Shown here piece after piece: positions 51,851-61,678 of a DNA stretch of 64,000 nt (positions are counted from its first letter, which is position 1; each line of letters begins with the position of its first letter). Position numbers and translations under genes: made by a program. The stretch lies in the NCBI RefSeq assembly GCF_900111125.1, contig NZ_FOGE01000012.1, positions 1 to 64,000 on the forward strand, in the 5' to 3' direction. Under the pieces are notes generated by a model. It saw only the letters and a list, made by a program, of their open reading frames with translations, searched no databases and had not been told where the DNA came from. Origin of the DNA: Sphingobium sp. YR768 (GTDB lineage: Bacteria > Pseudomonadota > Alphaproteobacteria > Sphingomonadales > Sphingomonadaceae).

Positions 51851-52645
51851 TCAGAAAGGCAGCCAGTTCCGCTTTTCGGTGAATTTCATATAGCCCGCGT
51901 TGACGCCCAGCCGATAGCCCACGCCCAGCCTGATCGGGATCAGCACCACATTGCCCCAGCGCAGATAGCTGGCGGTGAAGCCTCCGACCAGATAGGCGGT
52001 GCCCTCCGCCGCCGGGAAGCGGTGATAGAGATCCTGGCTGTCGTAGAGATTATAGACAAGGACGAAGGTGTTGGCCGCGTTGCCGCCAACGTCGAAGCCG
52101 ATTGACGGGCCAGTCCAGTAGACTTCGCGCTTGCCCTCCACCTTGTGGTTGAGCGTGCCTGAACCGTAGCGCAGGCCGACGACGAAGGCGCCCGACGCTT
52201 CACGCCCGGCGATATAGGCGTTGGGCCGCCCCTGATCCTTCAGAACCTTCTCGATGATGCCGGCAAGACCTTCCGCACCCTTGCCGAATACGCCCTCGGC
52301 CGCGCCGATCAGATCGTCTTCCTGATAGGATTCGGCAGGCGAAAGGGTGGAGGGCGGCGAATCCGCCGTGACGGGCGCACCGGTCGCGGTAGAGCCGCCT
52401 GCTGCCGGAGGGGGGCTGTAGGTGGCGCCATTGTCCTGATTGACGCTGGAGTCTACGCCCGGATCGGTCGGCGCGCTGTTCGCCGGTGGCGGCGGTGCGA
52501 GATCCGAATCGATCGCGCTGTTGGGATCGATGGTGCGCACCTGCGCGGAGGCGTTGACCGGTGTCAGCGCCACGCCCGCAAGCGCGACGCCCAGTGTCGC
52601 GATACGCGCGATGCGGGCGCTCATGCGCCCTGTAATGCCGATCAT
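51851..52645 (-). CDS. DUF1134 (EipA-type) envelope protein
   Basis: A 264-residue exported protein. The signal ends in NASAQ (about 35), then a Pro/Ser/Thr-rich linker (about 40-100) and a DUF1134 domain with YIAGREASGAFVVGLRYGSG and GPSIGFDVGGNAANTFVLVYNL. DUF1134 is the family of EipA, a small periplasmic beta-barrel needed for envelope integrity in Brucella. I chose ATG 52645, preceded by GGGGAG. ATG 52624 is possible. Longer open sequence upstream is not signal-like. It converges with the binding-protein gene. The long linker is typical for sphingomonad members. Confidence 0.85.
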   Translation of the reverse strand: MIGITGRMSARIARIATLGVALAGVALTPVNASAQVRTIDPNSAIDSDLAPPPPANSAPTDPGVDSSVNQDNGATYSPPPAAGGSTATGAPVTADSPPSTLSPAESYQEDDLIGAAEGVFGKGAEGLAGIIEKVLKDQGRPNAYIAGREASGAFVVGLRYGSGTLNHKVEGKREVYWTGPSIGFDVGGNAANTFVLVYNLYDSQDLYHRFPAAEGTAYLVGGFTASYLRWGNVVLIPIRLGVGYRLGVNAGYMKFTEKRNWLPF

Positions 52646-52877
52646 GCCCGTTACTCCCCGGAAGGCCGCTCTTGAAACCATGTACCAGATTATCGGGTTC
52701 GAAGCTGAAACGACAATGAACGAACGGCAGCCCGAGTCGATTCCACGCCGGATCGAATCCGACAGGAAAGCTGCAATGCAAAAAATCCGTGCGAAGGACC
52801 GTTGCCATGCCGCTAAGGCCCCGCTATAGCGCGCCTTAGCCACTGCCCGCCTCCACAAGAGACAGGCAAATCCGTGC

Positions 52878-52969
52878 GGAGACGTGGGTGAGTGGCTGAA
52901 ACCAGCGGTTTGCTAAACCGTCGTGGCCTTAAGGGGCCACCGAGGGTTCGAATCCCTCCGTCTCCGCCA
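52878..52969 (+). tRNA. tRNA-Ser (anticodon GCT)
   Basis: A 92-base tRNA with encoded CCA. The acceptor stem GGAGACG pairs with CGTCTCC, the anticodon loop TTGCTAA shows GCT (reads AGC/AGU), the long variable arm GTGGCC-TTAA-GGGGCCAC marks a class II serine tRNA, and the T arm is GAGGGTTCGAATCCCTC. A T5 stretch follows. No integrase is near. Confidence 0.97.
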
Positions 52970-53135
52970 CTTTTTCCTATAGTTTCGAATTTTGGATCAT
53001 AGGTCGACCCGGTGTGCTTGGGACGTAATCGGCCTGTAGGGAAATTTTAGCGGATTTGGCGGACAAACGGACTATTCCGACGATGGTGGCCAGTCCATTG
53101 ATCGTCCCGTTCCCGCCATTCTTTCAGGGCAGTCC

Positions 53136-53687
53136 ATGATCCGATCCCGTTTTGGCACCTTTCGCGGTCTGGTGCGGCTGGCTTTGTCCTATCCGCAATT
53201 GGCGTTAGGCCAGTCGGCCAGCCTGACACCTGATCCGGCGCAGGTCCGGCGGCTGGTGTTCGTATGCCAAGGCAATATCTGTCGCAGCGCCTTTGCCGAT
53301 ATCGTCGCGCAACGCGCAGGGATGGACAGTGCCTCCTTCGGCCTGTCGACCACTACGGGGCGGGCAGCGCATGGCCCGGCGATTCTGGCTGCGCAGGCGC
53401 TGGGGTATGACCTGTCGGCGCATCGGGCCATCGACCTTCAGGATTATGTGCCGCGTGAGGGTGATCTGCTGCTGGCGATGGAAGTGCGGCAATTGCACCG
53501 GCTGGCAGCTGATCCACGCGTCCGGCATTTGCCGCGCATGTTGCTGGGTCGCTGGACACGGCCGATGTTGCCGCATCTGCATGATCCCTATCAACTGGAT
53601 GACCGCTATATGGCGCGCTGTCTCCGCCGGGTCGAGCAGGCGGTCGGCGCGCTGGTCAGCGCTTTTCCCGGCGCACGGCTTTCCTGA
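53136..53687 (+). CDS. Low-molecular-weight protein-tyrosine-phosphatase-like protein
   Basis: A 183-residue phosphatase. The signature C-x5-R loop is VFVCQGNICRS (C44, R50), and the acid aspartate is in LHDPYQL (D150). A basic N-terminal extension of about 35 residues precedes the domain. Such enzymes (Wzb, Etp) dephosphorylate tyrosine kinases or glycosyltransferases in capsule and exopolysaccharide export. The last 32 bases overlap the end of the ATP-grasp gene on the other strand. The cluster also has a polysaccharide deacetylase, supporting a role in surface-glycan control, though no kinase is in the window. Confidence 0.85.
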   Translation: MIRSRFGTFRGLVRLALSYPQLALGQSASLTPDPAQVRRLVFVCQGNICRSAFADIVAQRAGMDSASFGLSTTTGRAAHGPAILAAQALGYDLSAHRAIDLQDYVPREGDLLLAMEVRQLHRLAADPRVRHLPRMLLGRWTRPMLPHLHDPYQLDDRYMARCLRRVEQAVGALVSAFPGARLS

Positions 53688-54870
53688 ATATCTGCGCCAT
53701 ATCGCGCAGCCACGGCCGCATGTCGGCGCGGCTGAAGACATAATAGCGGGCGCGCGGATCGAGAAAGTCCAGCAGATAGGCGGTGAGGTCGGCGAAGGGG
53801 CGACGGCGGAAAAAGGGATCACCGATGCAGCCCGGCGCCAGCAGGATGCGCGCCAGACGCTTGGTTTCCGGCACCATGTAGCGCGCGCGCAGATCGTCAC
53901 GGGCGGTTGGCGCGGGATCGGTATGTCCCAGCACGGCGCGGCGATAGGCTTCCCAGGCGAAATGGGCGCCGCAATAGCGGGCCAGCGGCAGGCTGCCCCA
54001 GAAACGGCCATTGACCTCCATCAGCCAATAGCGGTCGCTGTCCGGATCATAGCGATATTCGACCATCGCCTGCCCTTCCCAGTCGAGCGCCTGCAACAGC
54101 TTTTCCGAGAGGGCCATCTGCGCCTGATGCGTAGCGGCGGGTTCCGCCCGGCAATAGGTCGATACCCCGCCTTCGGGCGGCCATTCATGCAGGCGGCGAT
54201 GCTGGAAGCGCAAAGTGGCATGGCCATCCTGCATGTAGAGCATCTGGCCCAGCCCCACGCCCCGGCAATATTGCTGGATCAGCGGCCAGCGCCCGATCGG
54301 CGCATAGCGATCCAGCAAGGCGGCCAGTTCCTGCGGCGTGCGGATATAGTCGGTCTTGATCCATTCCAGCCCGGCCTGCTCCAATATCGGCTGAATTTCC
54401 GGCGGGTTGGACCATTTTGCGACCAGCGGATAGGGCATGGCCGCTGCACGTTCGGCAAAATCCTCGCCCGCACGCGGTTGCCAGGTCTGCGGCGTCAGCA
54501 GCCCCACGGCATCGGCAATTTCCAGCGTGCGGAATTTATCGAGCACCTTTTCCAGCGGGGCGAGGCGCGGAGTCAGGATATGGCAATCGCCGATCCGCGC
54601 GGGCAGCGACGACAGGTCTATGAGGTCCGGTTCGGAAATGGCCAGAACCGCGCGAGCACCCGTCTGCGCGATCAGATCGGGCAGCCATTGCGATACCGGG
54701 CCGGAGGGCCGTGGCGACCAGCTGCCACAGTAGCGCGACACAATGCCGACGGCATCGGCATCCCGCGCCACGCCATGGACCGGCACGCCATGCTGGCCCA
54801 GTTCGCGCACGACCGTCAGGCCGATGGCATTCTCGACACCCAGGACGATTGCACCGGGAAGATCGCTCAC
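53656..54870 (-). CDS. ATP-grasp family ligase, likely cell-surface glycan or peptide related
   Basis: A 404-residue enzyme with an N-terminal Rossmann-like half (GAIVLGVENAIGLTVVRELG) and an ATP-grasp half. ATP/Mg motifs are PLVAKWSN (lysine), EGQAMVEYRYD and YWLMEVNGRFWGSLPLA (the metal-binding Glu and Asn). It resembles carbamoyl-phosphate-synthase-like ligases that join a carboxylate to an amine. The substrate is unknown. It is cotranscribed with the deacetylase (ATGA overlap). Its end runs antisense into the phosphatase gene. Confidence 0.8.
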   Translation of the reverse strand: MSDLPGAIVLGVENAIGLTVVRELGQHGVPVHGVARDADAVGIVSRYCGSWSPRPSGPVSQWLPDLIAQTGARAVLAISEPDLIDLSSLPARIGDCHILTPRLAPLEKVLDKFRTLEIADAVGLLTPQTWQPRAGEDFAERAAAMPYPLVAKWSNPPEIQPILEQAGLEWIKTDYIRTPQELAALLDRYAPIGRWPLIQQYCRGVGLGQMLYMQDGHATLRFQHRRLHEWPPEGGVSTYCRAEPAATHQAQMALSEKLLQALDWEGQAMVEYRYDPDSDRYWLMEVNGRFWGSLPLARYCGAHFAWEAYRRAVLGHTDPAPTARDDLRARYMVPETKRLARILLAPGCIGDPFFRRRPFADLTAYLLDFLDPRARYYVFSRADMRPWLRDMAQIFRKAVRREKR

Positions 54871-55850
54871 GCAGGAACCAGACGATGTTCATAGCGCCAG
54901 GTCGCCCAGGCTTGCCCCGCGACGCGCAGCCCCGTGCGCAGGCGATTGGGCGCCACGCGGCTGAAGAGTCGTGATGTCGGCCGGTCGGCCAGATCGGCCG
55001 GCAGATCGTTGAAGCCGGCGCCATGAACCGCAGGCAGGCGGGCAGCTTCCCGGCAAAGCGCCTCAAAGCGAGCAATCACCGTGCCGTTGGGCCGCTGGCG
55101 ATCGCGCGAGAGCATTTCGAAACTATGGGTGACGACGGTGAAGGCATCATGCCCTTCCCGCGCGGCATGGCGCAGGCCTGCACGCATTTCCGCCGCCGAC
55201 ATGGCGCAGATCTGGGCCGGGCGAAAGCCGCCGGGACGATCGGCAATGCCCGACACGGGCAGTTCGGTGACGCCAAGGTTACGGGTTGCGCCGACCTGCG
55301 CCGGATCAGCGGATATGCCGCATTCGCGGCCGAGATAGGCGGGATTGACGCTGCTGTCCCAGGCGACGCCGATAGCGGCAAGCGCCCTCAACGTGTCATC
55401 ATTGGCGCCGAAATTGCCAGCGCGAAAGGCCGTGATCGCAGGGGCACCGGCGTCCTCCAGCAACTGCCGGGCAAGGCCGAGCAGGATGATCTGATCGTCG
55501 AGCGTGAAGTCCCCGATATTGCGCCCCTGTCGACCGCCGACGGGGGAATCCTTCGCCCAGGCCAGCCATTCGGTGTGGATATGCATCTGCACCTCATGCC
55601 CGCGCGCGACGATCGCGCCGACGATGGGCTTGAGGAAATCGGGACCATGGACCAGAGCGGGCATCGGATCGAGGAAGAAGACCCCCTTCAACCCATGGCG
55701 ATCGAGCATATCCATCTGCCAGCCGATGCCGAAGGGCTTGTCCTGCGCCTCCGCCCAGATCGAGCGCCGCACATTGTCCTCAAGGCCAACGCCCCGCTGG
55801 TGCAGCGAGGAGGAGAGTTCCGTGTCGACGGTGATGAGCAACGCGGTCAT
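54867..55850 (-). CDS. Polysaccharide deacetylase family protein (WalW-like)
   Basis: A 327-residue NodB-type deacetylase without signal peptide. TVDTE (D9) is the catalytic aspartate motif and GHEVQMHIHTEW (H85, H90, H92) the metal site. RAGNFGANDDTLRAL continues the fold. The form is nearest to WalW-type proteins of lipopolysaccharide or exopolysaccharide loci. It starts the two-gene operon with the ATP-grasp ligase. A hairpin at 55962-55992 lies upstream of it, between it and the flavin reductase gene, which is read toward that hairpin. Confidence 0.85.
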   Translation of the reverse strand: MTALLITVDTELSSSLHQRGVGLEDNVRRSIWAEAQDKPFGIGWQMDMLDRHGLKGVFFLDPMPALVHGPDFLKPIVGAIVARGHEVQMHIHTEWLAWAKDSPVGGRQGRNIGDFTLDDQIILLGLARQLLEDAGAPAITAFRAGNFGANDDTLRALAAIGVAWDSSVNPAYLGRECGISADPAQVGATRNLGVTELPVSGIADRPGGFRPAQICAMSAAEMRAGLRHAAREGHDAFTVVTHSFEMLSRDRQRPNGTVIARFEALCREAARLPAVHGAGFNDLPADLADRPTSRLFSRVAPNRLRTGLRVAGQAWATWRYEHRLVPA

Positions 55851-56010
55851 GGGGCGGTCCGGTCAGGGGGGCAACAAGCCTGCAATAGGCAATAGCGGTT
55901 AAGGAGCCGTAATATGTCCCCTGAATGTCCGGCCCGTCATATATTGGAAAGACAACAGCCGACCGTCAATCCATGATTATCCTTTTGACGGTGCGCCCCG
56001 CACCCTTCCG

Positions 56011-56505
56011 TCATCCCAGCAGGGAAAATTCGCCATAATTGCCCTGAAAGAAGAGCAAAGGCCGATCCGGCCGTTCCACTTCCAGCGCCACAACACGGCC
56101 CAGAACGATATGATGGTCGCCCGCTTCATGCACCGCATCCAGCGTGCAGTCGATCCAGGCGACGACATCGTCCAGGATCGGCGAACCATTGGCCGAAACG
56201 CGGTGGGACACGCCGGCGAACTTGTCCGGGCCGGGGCCGGCAATCTGGCGGCAGAGCGGCTGCTGGTCGCTGGCCAGCACGTTGACGCAGAATTTGCCCA
56301 CCGCCTGTATCCGCGGCCAACTGCCCGAGCTTTTGGCCGGAAAGAAGGCCACCAAAGGCGGATCGAGCGAGACGGAGGTGAAGGAGCCGACGACCATGCC
56401 GACCGGTGCGCCGTCCGCCTCCACGGCGGTCACGACGCAAACGCCGGTCGGATAATGGCCCAGCACGCGCCGGAAGGTCGCGCTGTCGAAACTGGCCTCG
56501 GTCAT
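56011..56505 (-). CDS. Flavin reductase family protein (HpaC-like)
   Basis: A 164-residue FMN-binding split-barrel protein. FRRVLGHYPTGVCVVTAVEADG is the standard first segment, and SVSLDPPLVAFFPAK and NVLASDQQPLCRQIAG follow. These enzymes supply reduced flavin to two-component monooxygenases. None is seen beside it, so its partner is elsewhere. The ATG at 56505 with GGAG upstream is preferred to a longer frame. It follows maeB on the same strand, separated by a hairpin. Confidence 0.9.
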   Translation of the reverse strand: MTEASFDSATFRRVLGHYPTGVCVVTAVEADGAPVGMVVGSFTSVSLDPPLVAFFPAKSSGSWPRIQAVGKFCVNVLASDQQPLCRQIAGPGPDKFAGVSHRVSANGSPILDDVVAWIDCTLDAVHEAGDHHIVLGRVVALEVERPDRPLLFFQGNYGEFSLLG

Positions 56506-56531
56506 GGCTGCTTGCTCCGGAAAATATTCAT

Positions 56532-56563
56532 ACCCCTTCCCCTGTCGCGCAGGGGGAAAGGGT
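56532..56563. terminator. Hairpin between maeB and flavin reductase
   Basis: ACCCCTTCCCCTG and CAGGGGGAAAGGGT form a near-perfect 13-base stem with a five-base TCGCG loop, about 58 bases after the maeB stop. It lacks a T-run on the minus strand but is strong enough to reduce read-through. Confidence 0.5.
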
Positions 56564-56621
56564 TGCAAGTGAAAAAGCGCCCCGAACCCACGAGAAAAAC
56601 TCAGGGATCGACGCGCCCGGA

Positions 56622-58883
<2,262 letters not shown>

Positions 58884-59020
58884 CGGGACACCCATATATT
58901 GGAACAATAAGTCGGCCCTAGCGGCAAGATTATCTTGGGGGCAAGTGCGAGAAGCGCAATTATACTGCCCTTTTGCGAAGCTCTGGTTTCAACGGCGGGT
59001 TCGGGCTATCCGCTTGCCCC

Positions 59021-61669
59021 ATGGCCAGTTCGACCGACACATCCACCCAACCGACCCCCATGATGGCGCAATATCTGGCGCTGAAGGCCGAGGCGCAGGA
59101 CTGCCTGCTCTTCTACCGCATGGGCGACTTTTTCGAGCTGTTCTTCGATGACGCGAAAATGGCGGCGGCGACGCTGGATATCGCGCTGACCAGCCGGGGC
59201 GAACATGGTGGCGCGCCGATCCCGATGTGCGGTGTGCCGGTGCATAGCGCCGAGGGATATCTGGCTCGGTTGATCAAGGGCGGTCATCGCGTCGCCATCG
59301 CCGAACAGACCGAGACACCGGCGCAGGCCAAGGCGCGAGGGGGCAAGACATTGGTGGCGCGGGCCATCGTCCGCTATGTTACGGCCGGTACGCTGACCGA
59401 GGAAACCCTGCTCGACAGTCGGCGCGACAATATGCTGGTGGCGTTGGCGCAGGTCGGCGGAGACGGCGCGGGCGAGATCGGCATTGCGGCGGCAGATATT
59501 TCCACCGGCCGGTTCGAGACGATGACCTGCCCGATCGGCGACCTGCCCGCCGAACTGGCCCGCCTGCGGCCGAGCGAAACGGTGGTTGCCGAAAGTTCGT
59601 CCCTCGATCTGGCCGACTGCCATCCGTTCGATCGTGCCGCCTTTTCCAGCAGCCGCGCCGAAGAGGCGCTGAAACGGCTGTTCGCGGTGGCGACGCTGGA
59701 CGGGTTCGGCCAGTTTGGGCGCGCCGAGTTGGCAGCGATGGGCGGCCTGATCGCCTATCTCGACCATGCCGGCAAGGGCAGCATGCCCTTCCTCGCCCCG
59801 CCGCTGCGCAAGACCAGCGGCGGCCATGTCGCGATCGATGCCGCGACGCGCGAGAGTCTGGAGATCGTGGCGACGACCGGCGGAACACGCGCGGGTAGCC
59901 TGCTGGGCGCGATCGACCGCACCGTAACAGGGGCGGGTGCGCGACTGCTGGGGCAGGATTTGTCGGCCCCGCTGATGGATCTGGCCATGATCGAGGCGCG
60001 GCTGGGGTTGGTGCAACTGTTCCATGACGATTCCATCCTGCGCGACCAGTTGCGCGGGGCTTTGCGGGCGCTGCCCGATATCGGCCGGGCGCTGGGGCGC
60101 GTGGCGGTGGGACGGGGCAGCCCGCGCGATCTGGGGCAGTTGCGTGATGGTCTGGGCGAAGCGCGGCTGCTGCGCGAGCGGCTGGGTCGGCTGGCCGATA
60201 CGCCGCAACTGCTGCAACAATTGCTGCCCGCGCTCGACGGGCATGGCGCGCTGGTCGATGCTCTGTCGCGCGCGCTGGTCCCTGCGCCGCCGACCGAGAC
60301 GGCCAGCGGTGGCTATATCGCCGACGGCTATGATCCTGCGCTGGACGAATTGCGCCGCATGGCGGGCGATGGCCGTCGCGCTATCGCCGCGCTGGAGGCC
60401 AAATATCGTGAGCAGACCAGCATAAGCGCGCTCAAGATTCGGCATAATGGCGTGCTGGGCTATCATGTCGAGGTGCCGGCCCGCGCCGCCGACACGCTGA
60501 TGGCGCCCGATAGCGGCTTCACCCATCGCCAGACGCTGGCCGGCGTGGTGCGCTTCAATTCGATCGATCTGCATGAGGAAGCCGGGCGCGTGGCGCAGGC
60601 GGGCGCCCATGCGCTGGTGGCGGAAGCGGCGCATCTGGAGGAATTGATCGGCGCGGTGCTGGACCGCAAGGCCGACATTGCCCGCGCCGCCGACGCGCTG
60701 GCGCGGCTCGACGTCGCCGCCTCGCTCGCCGAACGGGCGGCGGAGGGCGGCTGGCAGCGGCCGCATTTCGTGGCGGATGACGGGGCGGGCCAGTGCCTCG
60801 ACATCGTGGGCGGGCGGCATCCGGTGGTCGAGGATGCGCTGCGCAAGGAGGGCCAGCCCTTCGTCGCCAATGATTGCCGGTTGAACGAGGGCGACCGGCT
60901 ATGGCTGGTCACTGGCCCGAACATGGGCGGTAAATCGACCTTCCTGCGGCAGAATGCGCTGATCGTCATCCTGGCGCAGGCGGGCGGCTATGTGCCCGCG
61001 CAATCGGCGACACTGACTCTGGTCGACCGGCTGTTCAGCCGGGTCGGCGCGTCCGACAATCTGGCCAAGGGGCGATCCACCTTCATGGTGGAGATGGTCG
61101 AGACGGCGGCGATCCTGGCGCAGGCGAGCGCGCGCAGCTTCGTCATCCTGGACGAAGTCGGGCGCGGCACATCCACCTATGACGGACTGGCGCTGGCCTG
61201 GGCGGTGGTGGAAGCGGTGCATGAGGTCAATCGCTGCCGCTGCCTGTTCGCCACCCATTATCATGAGTTGACGCGGCTGGCCGAGACGCTCTCGTCCCTG
61301 TCGCTGCACCATGTCCGCGCGCGGGAGTGGAAAGGCGACCTGATCCTGCTGCACGAACTGTCCGAGGGGCCGGCCGATCGCAGCTATGGTCTGGCTGTCG
61401 CCCGGCTGGCGGGCTTGCCGCCCGCCGTCCTGAAACGCGCCAAGGATGTGCTGTCGCGGCTGGAAGCGGGCAAGGCGAAGACCGGCGGGATCGCGGCGGG
61501 ACTGGACGACCTGCCGCTGTTCGCGGCGGTGGCGGCGCAGGAAGAAGAGACGGTCGATCCGCTGCGCGCCGCGATCGATGCGATCGACGCGGACTCACTG
61601 TCCCCCCGTGAGGCACTGGATCATCTCTATCGCTTGAAACAACTGGCCGCCGACGCGCGGCATGACTAG
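59021..61669 (+). CDS. mutS: DNA mismatch repair protein MutS
   Basis: An 882-residue mismatch sensor. The N-terminus has the mismatch-binding loop region LLFYRMGDFFELFFDDA (the Phe-x-Glu motif), then connector, lever and clamp domains, and the ATPase with TGPNMGGKSTFLRQ, STFMVEMVETAAIL and VILDEVGRGTSTYDG. The length is normal. ATG 59021 is chosen; a frame open from 58973 lacks support. glnD starts nine bases downstream, so the two are cotranscribed, an arrangement common in alphaproteobacteria. Confidence 0.96.
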   Translation: MASSTDTSTQPTPMMAQYLALKAEAQDCLLFYRMGDFFELFFDDAKMAAATLDIALTSRGEHGGAPIPMCGVPVHSAEGYLARLIKGGHRVAIAEQTETPAQAKARGGKTLVARAIVRYVTAGTLTEETLLDSRRDNMLVALAQVGGDGAGEIGIAAADISTGRFETMTCPIGDLPAELARLRPSETVVAESSSLDLADCHPFDRAAFSSSRAEEALKRLFAVATLDGFGQFGRAELAAMGGLIAYLDHAGKGSMPFLAPPLRKTSGGHVAIDAATRESLEIVATTGGTRAGSLLGAIDRTVTGAGARLLGQDLSAPLMDLAMIEARLGLVQLFHDDSILRDQLRGALRALPDIGRALGRVAVGRGSPRDLGQLRDGLGEARLLRERLGRLADTPQLLQQLLPALDGHGALVDALSRALVPAPPTETASGGYIADGYDPALDELRRMAGDGRRAIAALEAKYREQTSISALKIRHNGVLGYHVEVPARAADTLMAPDSGFTHRQTLAGVVRFNSIDLHEEAGRVAQAGAHALVAEAAHLEELIGAVLDRKADIARAADALARLDVAASLAERAAEGGWQRPHFVADDGAGQCLDIVGGRHPVVEDALRKEGQPFVANDCRLNEGDRLWLVTGPNMGGKSTFLRQNALIVILAQAGGYVPAQSATLTLVDRLFSRVGASDNLAKGRSTFMVEMVETAAILAQASARSFVILDEVGRGTSTYDGLALAWAVVEAVHEVNRCRCLFATHYHELTRLAETLSSLSLHHVRAREWKGDLILLHELSEGPADRSYGLAVARLAGLPPAVLKRAKDVLSRLEAGKAKTGGIAAGLDDLPLFAAVAAQEEETVDPLRAAIDAIDADSLSPREALDHLYRLKQLAADARHD

Positions 61670-61678
61670 ATAGCGCCC

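Noticed and set aside
52878..55900. tRNA-Ser as the edge of an integrated island covering the phosphatase/ligase/deacetylase genes
   Set aside because: I found no copy of the tRNA 3' end downstream, no integrase, and the genes have the same GC-rich character as the rest.
55962..55992. Eight-base inverted repeat (ACCGTCAA/TTGACGGT) after the flavin reductase gene as a terminator
   Set aside because: Fifteen-base loop and no T-run; it could be chance or an operator, and evidence is insufficient.
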